Source: Zhengitettix transpicula
Lineage: Eukaryota > Arthropoda > Insecta > Orthoptera > Tetrigidae
Assembly: GCA_037074705.1 (NCBI GenBank)
Contig: CM073590.1
Span: 185,970,746-186,034,745, forward strand
Direction: 5' to 3'
DNA: 64,000 nt
Each line of letters begins with the position of its first letter. Positions within the stretch are counted from its first letter, which is position 1. Positions 11,476 through 22,587 of this stretch are shown here, piece by piece. The notes under the pieces are model-generated. The model was not told the DNA's origin. It was given only the letters and a program-made list of their open reading frames with translations, and made no database searches. A program made the position numbers and the translations under genes.

Positions 11476-12510
11476 TGTAATAATTTATATATTTAGCTTG
11501 CATATTTTGACAATAATTCATGATATGAATTATGTGGCGTTTTTAAATGAAAAGAACTATTACGTGAAAACTATTAAACAAGATTTATTAACAATTTTAA
11601 AACAAGTATTCAAATCACAAAATATTTGGGATTTCAGGGTCTTGAACTGGGTTTGATAATGGCAGAATTTATATAATCAAAATCACAAAAATTACATTTG
11701 CTTTATATGGGAATCAATGCATCTGAACATAGACGAAATTTGTTGCTGAAGAAATAATACCAAAGATTGATTTTAAACCATTTCAATTTTTATCAAGAAA
11801 TAAAGAATGATCTGAATAATTAAAGATCTCATTTTATCGATAATTAAAGAACGATCTGACGTTTATCTTTTAAACGTGGTTTACAATGATTTTAAAGTTT
11901 TCTTTCTACTTACGGCAGCCCAGGTCTCATTTTAACTTTTCGTGCACAATTTTGGGGATATCACTGATTCTAAGTACTCACAGACTCTAAATGTTCACAG
12001 ACTCTAATTAGTGTAGTTTGTTAGTTGGTTTAAAATAAATTTGTCGATTCTCGATGATTTACTGCAACCTGGATTTGTAGATCTCGTGGAATTTTGTTGA
12101 AAATGCACCTCATTGGTTTTGTCTGTTGACTGAAGGCTAGTTCAGTTTCTGCATTTTTGATATAACAGCGTACTGGTTACTGGAACACTTTCTCGTTCTT
12201 TAAATTAGACCTTTCAGTCTTCACTGCTGACTGACAAAGATTGTTCAAGTTTTCGTGAATTAGAATTTTAATCTGTACATCTTGCCGTTTACTGCCCAAC
12301 TGTTCGTTCTTTTACTCTGTTCTACTTGCTGTCCGCTGCCCAACTGTTCGTTCGTCTCGTAAATTTTGAGCGCGTAAAACCTTCTCGACCGATCAACAAT
12401 ACTTTCCTTGCATTGCCGGTATGTTGCGGCGTCCGCTATATCCACCAATAATGAATCCTCTACAATTCAACTTTTCAATTAGAACAATGCCTTAATTACC
12501 AATTACTATA
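11476..12510 (-). mobile_element. LTR-like element L1
   Basis: Runs from TGTAATAATTTATA to a degenerate ATTACTATA, with TA-rich bases on both sides. Nearly its whole length matches L2 at 46.09-47.15 kb, including the frame giving YYVKT.KQDLLTILKQVF, which is shared only because the DNA is. On the minus strand it carries the family block CAGTTCAAGACCCTGAAAT, with TATCAAACC just before it. It has no gag, protease or polymerase, so it is either a solo LTR or a non-autonomous element. Confidence 0.7.
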
Positions 12511-12599
12511 ATATATTATCGGGAATATTAAGTGAGGAAAAGATTATTGGAGTTACAAAATAAGTAAATTACTAATCAATAAATAAACATTAGACAGAA

Positions 12600-12930
12600 A
12601 ACAGGATTTATTGTTGTAAAATTAAACAACGTTTTATCGCTTATTTTGCTACTTCATCAAGTTTAAAACCAAAAAAAGAATAAAATAATGTAATTATTAA
12701 TTAATTTTTACTGGTCATTCTCGTTTTAAATTTTACATTTCGGCGACGGCAGTCATCATAGAATGACATGTCTATTAAAATGTTGTAAGTCTAACAAAAT
12801 TTATATTTTTTGTTACCTGCCAAGTGTTTCATAAAAATGTTATTCTAATCTTTGTAATTTTTGTTCTCTTTATAGTTAAATTTGAACCTTATGTCGCAAA
12901 ATAAGCAATGAAACGTTGATACAATTATAA
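12600..12930. repeat. Inverted pair of hammerhead-like motifs (PLE- or MITE-like relic)
   Basis: The block at 12624-12662 (minus) and that at 12877-12926 (plus) are imperfect inverted copies sharing GCAAAATAAGC and AAACGTTG around about 220 bases of AT-rich sequence. In the plus copy GTCGC and a degraded GCGAT flank an AAAATAA loop just before GAAAC. The arrangement recalls stem II and the GAAA box of a hammerhead ribozyme, but the CTGATGA box is damaged in both copies. Such inverted terminal pairs are typical of PLEs; a MITE is the alternative. Confidence 0.4.
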
Positions 12931-15900
12931 ATTTTTTTTCAGACTCAAAATTGGCTGATCTTCATTTATTTATTAGTTTTCTCAATAGCCAGAATATATA
13001 TTTATATATCATTGTAAGTTAATTATACAATCTTGCAAAAATCATTAAATTTAAAAGAAAACTCCAAATTTCAATATATTGTGCCATTGGTAACAACAGC
13101 ACATTATCCTCGGCTTTATTGTTATAAGATTTAAGTTGAATAGTTAAACATGCAAAATTTCTCCGTATGAGAGACTAAACCGATAATTCGATTGTACGCT
13201 GCTGTTCGTGTACGCAGGAACACAACAACTTTTGGGACCAAAATTTGCATAAATAAAGCCGATTAATATTTCTTCACTGAATAATTTAAATACAAGTTCA
13301 AGGAAGAGACAACAGAGTTATTGAGGGAGTTATATGTAGTAAATCATAATAATTGAATTTTACAGTGTTCAGGTTATTACCAGTATTAATAAAATAGAAC
13401 GTTTTTCTTCCCGTGGTAAAGGCTTTGTACAAATACGCGCCGCACACGACTGCTATCAACGACCATAAACTTTACTTGTGCTATCCCCTCCAATAGCAGA
13501 ACGATTATATCAGGAAGAAAATTCAAGAATTTCCCATAATGCGCGAATTAATTTTATTTTCGATATTAGTATTGTAGGCAGGTGGTATTTCATCATTGAT
13601 CTGTGAGTTGTAATTCCTTCGAGAAAAATTCGTGCCTGCCGACAAATTAATTGCTCTATCAGCCGCATTATCCGCAGTTAATTTGAATGCAGACATTTAT
13701 TCCTCGCATGTACTGTGTTACGAATTAATGAGTTTATAACTGCAAATAAGTACACAATGTGTGTCAGGTATATAGCAAATAGATTCTAAATTAAAATGTA
13801 GTACACTAATAGTTGTCCTTCCTGAAATAAACAAAATTTATATTCTGTCATGATTAATTTCAAAAAATTTTGTAGTGAAGAGTGTCAGGTTCAAACATTC
13901 CTGCACGCAGGACGTTTTCAGCCTTCGATTGTATTATTAACGAAGGAGAATTTCCCTACGCCAGTTTCCTGGGAATTATATTTTATCCAGTATACAGGAA
14001 TTTCTAATCGACTACTTATGTCAATAATTCTTACCTAAAAATGCCTTAAAGAGAGAACTCATTACAGCATTATATCGTCTAGATTTAAGCGACTCCCACA
14101 CTTTTCCTCACCAAGACCAAGACCAAGACCAGGACCGTGTGCAGAAATTTTTGTTGCTTTCTTCTGAAGTTTTGGGTGATTTTTTTTGTACTGATCAAAT
14201 GTCATTGATGCATATTCAAGAATCGAAAGTACTTTAGCACACGTAATTAGCGATGGCGTGTGGCGCAGATTGTGGGAGGACAGGCAGCTCGTACACCACT
14301 ACTATCTAACACGGAGAGTGGATAGAACCTGTGCAAGACAGTATACTGCGCCGACAAGAAATGTTATGTAAGTTATATTTCTCAATTTTTATTTGAAATA
14401 TTTTTTTAATAGAAATTACAATGTTGTTAAGTCGATTCAGAACAGGACTGCTTAATGCAGCTGTCCGTGCAGTTTTTAAATTGGGGTAAAAGGGCCGTGT
14501 GTTGTTGCGAGATCAGGGCAGACCCTTGCAATTACTGCGAGATCAGAAATAATCGCATCAGTATCAGATCTGAGTTATGACAGCACCTGGTTTTGTGATA
14601 GGGGCTCTGTTCTCGCAAGCCCACGTTTGGTTTAAGATAAAGAAGCGTGTACAGTGTCTTATAAGTTTGATTAAGTACGCTTAACCGTACGCTTGTCATT
14701 TTAACTCAAGAATAACAGAATACGTTTGTCAGGTTCGATGTATCCTAAACGGTCAGAACTCCTCCACAGCAATCTACCGTCAAACAACAAAAAAAGGGCG
14801 ATGTACAAAATTGCAACGCTGGCCGTCCCGTAGAATAATATTGATTCACTCCGAAGTATGGTTTATTGTTGTTCCTGTGAGCCGACCCTACCAATTGCGT
14901 TTAAGGGCTGCAATATGGAGACGCCTTGCGCCGTAAAGCCGGATTTGCAGTACCTGCGGCCTCATAAGCTACAGAATTCGTCGTTATTATAAAGTAAAGC
15001 GATGCAGGACAAGCAAACGGAACCAGCTAAATTAAATTTCCCTTTAATGCCGCTGTTTTACATCTCAGTTCGTTCGTTCCCTCATGCAGCTCTCTGCCAG
15101 AAAGACTTGTCGGAAAATAGGATGTGATATGCAAGCTTCGTGTTAATACCACTCCTCCTTCCCTGTCACGATACAGGCAAAGCAAACTGTCACAGTCCGG
15201 GATTACCGGAAACGACGCAAAGGAACTCGTTAAAAGATAAATGAGCAAGCAGATGAGCGATGATTGAAGTTCTTTCCAAGAAATATATCAACGAAAAGTA
15301 TTACTAAAAATTATATACAGGCACTCTGTAAGTTTTTAGTAGTATTATACATATATAATAATTAATTTTACTAGCCCATTTTAGAAACGTTGCTGGTAAG
15401 CGTACTTAAAGATAATCTACTTACATTTAGAAATAAATTCGATGAAACTCTTAAAATTTCTATCATGGCTGTTTCGAAGGTTTTAACAAGGAATGAACAC
15501 GTAAACGTAGTCCTTGAAAATCGTGTGTTTCACGGTCAAAGAGATCTTAGGATCTCATTTCTGTGCTGTACGATAATTCCTTAAATAGCTACGCTGGAAA
15601 CACCAATATAAGACGACATTTGTGATTTATTAAATGTCTAAATTAGACAGACGACCAAAAATTGTTCTGTCTAATACCGAAAAAATCTACAATTAAAAAA
15701 AACTCAAACGTATCTCGTTGTTTCCTTCTTACTCGCAACGCGAAGCTTGCCGTTGCACTGGATGATCCTCTTAAAAAGAGTGCTCCAGAAGCGAACTCTG
15801 ACCTTCTCCACTTTCTAGACCTTCCACGCACAAAAATATCCCAGATATTAAATATTCACTTTATTAAAAATATTTGAAAAATAAAAAAAACGTTTACTAA

Positions 15901-15931
15901 GTCGTCGACGCTGAAGTTTTTCCTGTTTTTG
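12931..15931. other. AT-rich unassigned DNA
   Basis: No gene supported. A short tandem ACCAAG run occurs near 14107-14130. Frames at 13850-14038, 15027-15248, 15390-15584 and 15643-15877 are short, partly overlap on opposite strands and lack motifs. A less AT-rich patch at about 14240-14640 includes a possible coding stretch followed by GTAAGT (see findings). Confidence 0.45.
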
Positions 15932-16419
15932 TTTTTAGAGTAACAGGCTACATGAAGTTAATCCTCATGGTGGCAACTCCCCTTTAATAGCATAGGAAGG
16001 ATTTGGATAGGTATACGAAGAAGGCCAAGGGTCAACTAGGACCCCGGGCTATGGTTTAAGGATCCTACCCGGCATTCTCCTAAAAGTTATGCAGGACAAA
16101 CCCTAGAAAACCTGCGTCAAGTAGGTCGGGCATTGGATACTTATCCCATGTCCGTCCAATGGCGTAAGGGGGTTGCTGTGGGGACACAGCATTCCCTTCT
16201 CCGTGCCTCGACTAGTTTAGGAGGCAGCTGGCCGACTGTTTCAATGAGAGCAGCAAACAACTCCTATTGCTTGCCCAAGGTCTGTGACCCTGGAACATAC
16301 ATCTCTCAAAACAGGCCGAGGTGCCTCGACTTGTGGGAACCTTAGTTCAAAACTCCCCAAAGGTAGCCCTCTCTGTCTCGCCAAAAAAGGTTCTGCCTGC
16401 GTGAGAACAACTCTCACAG
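15932..16419 (-). repeat. R500 copy 3 (near full length)
   Basis: Minus-strand copy. The tail lies at the left (TTTTTAGAGTAACAGG) and the 5' motif at the right (CTGCCTGCGTGAGAAC and CTCTCACAG). All landmarks are present, including CCAGCTGCC and GGATCCTACCCGGCAT read in reverse. It contains the recurrent 68-70-residue frame on the plus strand (16133-16345). A base change gives TCTCACAG instead of TCTCGCAGG, a CpG-decay type difference. Confidence 0.85.
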
Positions 16420-16780
16420 TATTTATACAACTTTTTCTTGAAAGTCTCCTACAAATTTGTTTTTTCATGTATTCGAAGCGCTTGAGTGGATTGGTTTATT
16501 TAAGGACCTCTGAAACTGAAATTAATAGCCGTTATTGCCATATCTCTAATCAAACCTTGCTAATAAATCGAAAAACTTTTAGTGTGTTGAGTTTTCCCTA
16601 TCTCAACGTTAAGTAAAAATAGAGATTACGTTTCTGTTTAGTTATTTAACTGATAGAGCTCGGGTGCCGAATCCATGATGGCTGTAACTTTTAACATTTT
16701 ATGACGACTATTGTTTATGTTCTAAAGTAGTGTACTAAGTTTAATTAAATATTACGTTTATTGCCACATTCTTGTTTTTA

Positions 16781-17616
16781 GTATTCATCAACGATTTACC
16801 AATAGGTTTAAATTCAAAGGTCCGACTTTTTTCCGATGACTGTGTAATATACAGAAAAATACGTAGTAAACAAGACTCAGATGTCCTCCAAAACGACTTA
16901 GATATATTAAGCACAAGGGACTAAGCGAAATAAAATTAACAATGGCAAATGTAATGTGATCAGTTTCACCACAATGTGCCTACAATATGCCTTTGGAATA
17001 CAAAATAGAAGGGAAATAAGTGGCTCAGGAGAACAAACTGTTAATACCCAGGCATTTATTTCACAGTGATCTGGGGTAGGAGGAGAAGGTGAACTATGCT
17101 ACAAGGAAAGCATGGAATACTTTGCACTTTGTCATGAGGTCTCTCAAAAAAGGAAATGCAAAATCCGAGGAAATGGCGTATCTATTATTAGTACGCCAAC
17201 TAATGGAATGTGGTGCAGCATGCTGGGAAATGTCAGATAAAATCCTTAGAAAAAGGCCACGAAATTCGTCCATATAGGACCGAGTGATCGGAGCGAAAAA
17301 GTAAAGCTGCTAGGGCGGGATTCGCTACAGACGAGAAGGGAAAGAACCAGGCTACACGATTTCTTTAAAGCCTTTGCAGGTCAAAAAACTTTGGCAACGA
17401 ATTTGAGATAGATTGAGAGAACCGAATCGGCACGGGAGGACTGACCACATGTTCAAGTTAAATGCCAGACAGCAAAAAATAGATGTTGGAAAATACTCAT
17501 TTCTAAATAGGACAATAATTAACTGGAACAATTTACCTCCAAGAGTTTTCGGAGAAACTCCTCTAACAGAAAGAAAATTTAGACTTAATCTGAACTCTCT
17601 AGTGAATATAAGGTAG
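16781..17616 (+). pseudogene. LINE ORF2 fragment with FSDD palm motif
   Basis: In the first segment (16781 to about 16921) VFINDLPIGL is followed by VRLFSDDCVIYRKI. The F-x-DD is the catalytic metal-binding box of reverse transcriptase (usually FADD), here with serine. After a stop the frame shifts, and KCNVISF matches the following thumb-side region. Next, 17089-17277 gives YATRKAWNTLHFVMRSLKKG, and 17413-17616 gives DVGKYSFLNRTIINWNNLP before the natural stop. These pieces are in the family order. The jockey-like assignment is by general resemblance. Confidence 0.8.
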
Positions 17617-17640
17617 TGTAGTGAAGTGAAGTGATGGGTC
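16781..17640 (+). mobile_element. LINE reverse-transcriptase relic C
   Basis: Plus-strand 3' part of a non-LTR retrotransposon. It starts inside the reverse transcriptase palm and runs through the C-terminal region to a short GTGAAGTGAAGTGATGG tail. It has several stops and frame changes and is clearly dead. The upstream part of the element is missing. Confidence 0.8.
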
Positions 17641-18075
17641 TCTAAACTAAAAAGAAAAATAGTAACATTCCTTGTCTTCTTAGATAGTAAAATAGTTAGT
17701 TAATCTCTATTTTCAGATATCTTTCGACTTTTCTTCTTTTCAGGCCAGTAAAATATTAATTATTTCTTTAACCTTTAATTAATATAATGTTATATACTAG
17801 TCTTTTAGTTGAAATAATGTCTCTAAACCTTGCTTATATTTTAAAATAATTATACTACTTTACTCTATTTTCCTTTATTGTAACTTACCTTATTTAATTT
17901 GTAATTAAATTATAATTTCACGGTTCTACCACCGGGAAAAAGGCCCATTTGTAGTTTAAATACATCATTTTATTTTCTCGGGAAAATAAAATTCTATTTA
18001 TAGATTGTTGAACCTCAAACGAATGCAATGAGGAAACTCAGCTTATGGGAATCTTAATTTAAAAGCAGAGAATGT
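17641..18075. other. AT-rich spacer
   Basis: Nothing recognisable between the LINE relic tail and R500 copy 4. No frame above 60 codons. Confidence 0.5.
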
Positions 18076-18540
18076 AAGGCGTAGTTGTTGTAGGTATATT
18101 ATGGTAATGCTCTTGGTGAAAAGCCCCCAATAATAGCATAGAAATTTCAAATGGGAGATGTGAAATAGTAAAGCAAGTTAGCCATGAGTTAGCTAGAACG
18201 CCCGGGCTAAAGTTTAAGGATCCAACTCGGCATTCAACCAAAAGTAATGCAGGATAAATGCTATAAGTCCTCATCAGATTTGTCGCGTCCTTCCAATGCT
18301 GTGGTAACGCAGCATTCCCTTCAACATGGCTGGAACATTTTAGGAGGCAGCTGGCCGACTATTCCAATAGGAACAAAAAAACAACTCTTACCATATGCCG
18401 AATACCTGCGATCTCGGAACATACAACTCTCAAAAAACGCGGAGGGGCCTCGGTTTGTGGGGGCTAAGTATAAAAGCAGAGATGAAAGAAGGCATCACCA
18501 TCCATCACCCCCGGCCCTCCAGGACGAACACCTCTCACAG
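18076..18540 (-). repeat. R500 copy 4 (diverged)
   Basis: The most diverged long copy. The order of landmarks holds (GCCCCCAATAATAGCATAG, GGATCCAACTCGGCATTC, TTTTAGGAGGCAGCTGGCC) but with many substitutions and indels. Its right end, with CTCTCACAGG, lies head-to-head with copy 5. The many differences suggest an older insertion than its neighbours. Confidence 0.7.
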
Positions 18541-18582
18541 GTTGAATGATTCCCGAAAGAATATTTATTAAATGAGGAACTA

Positions 18583-19089
18583 TTCTCTCGCAGGTGAACC
18601 TTCCCAAGGAGCTCTGAAGGAGGCTACCGTTGGGGATGCACTCACATCTCTCTGGTTTTTTTAACTAAGGTTCCCACATGCCGAGGCACCTCGGCCTGTT
18701 TCGAGAGGTGTATGTTCCGGGGTCACAGACTTTAGGCATACGGTAAGAGTTGTTCTCTGTTCCCATTGGAACAGTCGGCCAGCTGCCTCCTAAACTGGTC
18801 GAGGCACGGAGAAGGGAATGCTGCGTCCCCACAGAAAACACCTCTCCAGCCATCAGTAGGGCGTGGGACAAATACCGAATGCCCGACCTACCTGATGCAG
18901 GTTTTTCTAGGGTTTTCCATGCATCACTTTAAGGCGAATTTCCGGGTAGGATCCTTAAACCATAGCCCGCGGGCCCTTGGCTGCGTTTCACTACCCTTTC
19001 GCAATCCCCCCTTTCAAATCCCTTCCAATGCTATTAAAGGGGAGTTGCCCAACGTGGATTACCCTCATGTAGCCTGTCCCCTAAAAAAA
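18583..19089 (+). repeat. R500 copy 5 (near full length)
   Basis: Starts with TTCTCTCGCAGGTG and ends CTGTCCCCT followed by seven A. Copy 6 follows with no spacer, so the two form a head-to-tail tandem. Both share the uncommon 5' text TTCCCAA(A/G)GAGCTCTG and CACATCTCTCTGG, which shows they are closely related to each other. Confidence 0.85.
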
Positions 19090-19620
19090 GTTCTCTCGCA
19101 GGTGAATCTTCCCAAAGAGCTCTGGCGGAGGCTGTCGTTGGGGATGCATTCACATCTCTCTGGTTTTTTAACTAAGGTTCCCACATGCCGAGGCACCTCG
19201 GCCTGTTTTGAGAGGTGTATGTTCCTGGGTCACACACCTTGGGCATTAGGTAAGAGTTGTTCTCTGTTCCCATTGGAACAGTCGGCCAGCTGCCTCCTAA
19301 ACTGGTCGAGCCACGGAGAAGGGAATGCAGCGTCCCCACAGCAATCCACTCTCCCGCCATCAGTAGGGGGTGGGACAAATACCCAATGCCCGACTAACCT
19401 GATGCAGGTTTTTCTAGGGTTTTCCGTGCAGCACTTTAAGGAAAATTTCCGGGTAGGATCCTTAAACCATAGCCCGGGGGCCATAGTTAACCCTTCGCTA
19501 CGTTCCTCTACCCTTTCGCAATCCCCCTTTCAATTCCTTTCTTATGCTATAAGAGGGGAGTTGCCATTAATACTACCAGAGACTGTATTACCCCGCAATG
19601 AAACTCTAATAATAGCTTAA
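18766..19620 (+). other. 284-codon frame across two R500 copies (not a gene)
   Basis: The longest open frame in the window. It reads copy 5 and copy 6 in the same frame, so the same peptide pattern appears twice: EQSASCLLNWS, then a GEGNAASPQ segment, then LMQVFLGFS, then RVGSLNHSP. This repetition reflects duplicated DNA. There is no domain, and codons beyond copy 6 come from unrelated sequence. Gene predictors may call it in error. Confidence 0.7.
19090..19566 (+). repeat. R500 copy 6 (3' end missing)
   Basis: Begins at GTTCTCTCGCAGGTG directly after the A-run of copy 5. It stops inside AAGGGGAGTTGCCA, lacking the terminal CATGTAGCCTGTT block and tail. The head-to-tail junction suggests either insertion into the A-tail of copy 5 or tandem duplication. 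Confidence 0.85.
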
Positions 19621-20430
19621 CGATGAATGAAAAACAGGCTTAAAAACTTTGTAACGAATGTTAATATTGTGGTCGCCGGGATTCAATGCCTTTAGTTTGC
19701 CCACCGTTTCCAACAATAATTGTTCTCTTAGAACTAGTTATGCAATTCTAATTCCTGTAACACTTTCGGTCCCCCATAGGTGAACTTTTAATATGGTTTA
19801 TTTTTCCTGCAGTGATAAACGCGACCTCCAAGTTAGTAACCACAATTAGATATTCACAAAGGTGAATGTTGGAAACCGCATCGTCGCTAGTCTGTATTTT
19901 GACCGCCTTTGGGAAATCAGAGACAAACGGCAGCCCGGAAACAAATAACAGGTTATTACCATAAGGGCTAAATGTGAAGTACTCGCCTAACAAAACGCGG
20001 CAGGATCAAAGTTACCGACATATGAAACGCGAGTGGCATTTATTTTTCGAAACGTCTCAATTAATGGTATCACGAGATCGATGGGACTGGAAACTCATCG
20101 TTCATATAAGACCGATATTTCTTCTATTCATTTGACATAACATCAGTTTAAAATCATATTATAGGATAAATTGAAAATTTGATACATTCCCTCAATATTA
20201 ATCACTGAAATCACTGAAATCTTTCAACAAAAATAAATGCTTCTAAATTATCAGAATTTCTGCTTTCTTGCTAAACAAAATTATTAGGAGTCAGCCGAAA
20301 CATTTTCAATATAATTTTAATATAATATGAATTACGTGATTTTTGAAGTATTTTGACGTAAATGTAAAATATAGCATTTTACAACAGCAATATGATAGGT
20401 TTAAATTTACAAATGAGAAGATCGTAATAA
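19567..20430. other. Unassigned spacer inside the R500-rich tract
   Basis: Mixed composition with no gene. The minus-strand frame at 19748-19993 (81 residues) has no recognisable motif. No repeat shared with other parts of the window was noticed. Confidence 0.5.
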
Positions 20431-20809
20431 TTTTTTTTTTTTTGAGTAACAGGCTACATGAGGGTAATCCACGTGGTGGAACTCCCCTTTAATAGGATAG
20501 GAAGGGATTTGAAAGGTGGGATGTGAAAGTGTAGAGGAAGGTAGCCATCCGTTAACTACGGCCCCCAGGCTATGGTATAAGGATCCTATCCGACATTTAC
20601 CCAAAGTGATACCAGACAAATCCTAGGAAACATGCATCAGGAAGGTCGGTCCCTTTGTACTCGTCCAATGCCCTTCCAATGGCGGAAGAGGGATTTTCTG
20701 TGGGGACGCAGCATTCCCTTCTCCGTGCTTCGACCAGTTCAGGAGGCAGCTGGCCGAGTATTGCAACGGGAACAGCGAACAACTCTTACCGTATGCGCAA
20801 AGTCTGTAG
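20431..20809 (-). repeat. R500 copy 7 (5'-truncated)
   Basis: The tail is at the left: a run of 13 T, then GAGTAACAGG. The 5' side stops at GTCTGTAG (20802-20809), within the CACAGACC landmark. The next copy starts there directly, with a GAAGAA-rich tail. Confidence 0.8.
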
Positions 20810-21173
20810 AAGAAGAAAAAGGTGTAGACAGGCTATGTATAGGGTAATCTACATAGTTGCAACTCCCCTCTTATAGCATAGGAAAGGGAGTGAAAGGGGG
20901 GATGCGGTAAGATAGAGGAAGGTAGCCAAGGGTTAACTAGGGCCGCCGGGCTATGGTTTAAAAAGTCTACCCGGCAATACGTCTGAAAGTGATGAAGGAA
21001 AAATTCTAGAAAAACCTGCATAAGGTTGGTCGGGTGTTTGGTACTTGTACCACGCCCTTCCTTTGCCGGGAGAGGGGTTTGCTGTGGGGTCGCAGCTTTC
21101 CCCTCGCCGTGCTTTGACCAGTTTAGGAGGCAGCTGGCCGACTATTCCAATAGGAATAGCGGTAAAGTCTGTA
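20810..21173 (-). repeat. R500 copy 8 (5'-truncated, alternative tail)
   Basis: The left end reads AAGAAGAAAAAGGTGTAGAC before GGGTAATCTACATAG, unlike the CCCTAAAAAA tail of other copies but like copy 14 at 37.82 kb. Its 5' side ends near AAAGTCTGTATCA, practically the same position as copy 7. This hints at a subfamily with its own tail and a preferred truncation point. Confidence 0.75.
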
Positions 21174-21740
21174 TCACAAAACTAATATTAATAGTATTAT
21201 TAAGTTAAAATGAAAGTGTTAATATCAATGGAAACTAAAGTACATTTTATTTCTAAAAGCTAGTAAATATAGGATTAAAGGTTATTATTATATACACTCT
21301 TTTATTAATTTTTGGATAATACGCTAAATTTATAGCGAATATTAAAATGAGTAAGAAATTTATATTTTAGTTTATAATATTCGTATTTGCAAACCATCAC
21401 TTAAACCGAGCAGATAATTAAAGGGGACACGGGAATTAATTATGTTTGGTCAGCGCAATACATACATATTTGTCGTTATTGGACAACATTTAGGCATATT
21501 AAAATATTTTATAATAATTATTGAATATTCATTCGTGTGAACTATACAGGTGAAAGTGATCATTTTGGTGAAGGGAAATTTCATGAATGCTGAATGGCGT
21601 TAACGAGGCTGAAGTTCATTAGAAAATTAAATTATAAAAGTGTTATGTCAGCGAATACGTATAAATATATTTGTAGCGATTGAATCAACATATTTCTCGG
21701 AGACAATTCTCGGTACATTTCGCAGAAATTCGCGGTTACT
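21174..21740. other. AT-rich spacer
   Basis: No open frame over 60 codons, no recognised repeat. Flanked by copies 8 and 9. Confidence 0.5.
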
Positions 21741-22133
21741 ATCGAGGCACCTCGGCCTGTTTTGAGATGTGTATGTTCCGGAGTCACAGACCTCGGGCAT
21801 ACGGTAAGAGTTGTCCGCTATTCCCATTGGAATAGTCGGCCAGCTGCCTCCTAAACTGGTCGAGGCACGGAGAAGGGAATACTGCTATCGGGAGGGCGTG
21901 GGACAAGTACCCAATGCCCGACCTACCTGGTGCAGGTTTTTCTAGGGTTTTGCCTGCATTACTTTTATGCGAATGTCGGATAGGATCCTTAAACTATATC
22001 ACGGTGGCCCTAGTTAACCCTTGGCTAACTTCCTCTACCCTTCCGCATCCCCCCTTTCAAATCCCTTCCTATGCTATTATAGGGGAGTTGTCCAATGTGG
22101 ATTACCCTCATGTAGCCTGTTGTCCTAAAAAAA
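21741..22133 (+). repeat. R500 copy 9 (first unit of dimer I)
   Basis: Begins within the CGAGGCACCTCGG landmark and ends TGTTGTCCT followed by seven A. It is shorter around 21880-21890, lacking the CTGCGTCCCCACAGC block. Diagnostic changes GGTGCAGG, GGATAGGATCC, TATATCACGG and GTTGTCCAATG are shared with copy 11 at 23.8 kb. Confidence 0.85.
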
Positions 22134-22165
22134 TAAATAAAAAAAATAATAATAATAATAAAAAA
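22134..22165. repeat. A-rich (AAT)n linker of dimer I
   Basis: AT-only sequence with AATAATAATAAT core joining copies 9 and 10. A similar linker joins copies 11 and 12. Confidence 0.85.
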
Positions 22166-22587
22166 GAGTCTCCTCGGCCTGTTTTGAGAGGTGCATGTTC
22201 CGGGGTCACAGACAGACCTTGGGCATACGGTACGAGTTGTCCGCTATTCCCATTGGAATAGTCGGTCAGCTGCTTCCCAAACTGGTCGAGGCACGGAGAA
22301 GGGAATGCTGCGTCCCCACAGCAAACTCCTCTCCCGCTATCGGAAGGGCGTGGGACAAGTACCCAATGCCCGACCTACCTGATGCAGGTTTTTCTAGGGT
22401 TTGCCCTGCATTACTTTTAGGCGAATGCCGGGTAGGATCCTTAAACTGTAGCCTGGGGGCCCGAGTTAGCCCTTGGCTATCTTCCTCTACCCATCCGCAT
22501 CCCCCCTTTCAGATCCCTTTCTTTGCTACTAAAGGGGGAGTTGCCAGCTTGTGGTTTACCCTCATGTAGCCTGTTACCCTAAAAAAA
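22166..22587 (+). repeat. R500 copy 10 (second unit of dimer I)
   Basis: 5'-truncated, starting GAGTCTCCTCGGCCTG and ending CTGTTACCCT followed by seven A. It has the duplicated CACAGACAGACC, GGTACGAG and GTCGGTCAGCTGCTT, all shared with copy 12. The frames at 22191-22382 and 22195-22569 lie inside it. Confidence 0.85.

Noticed and set aside
14107..14130. CRISPR-like or coding tandem repeat (ACCAAG units)
   Set aside because: A few short perfect units without spacers; a simple tandem repeat.
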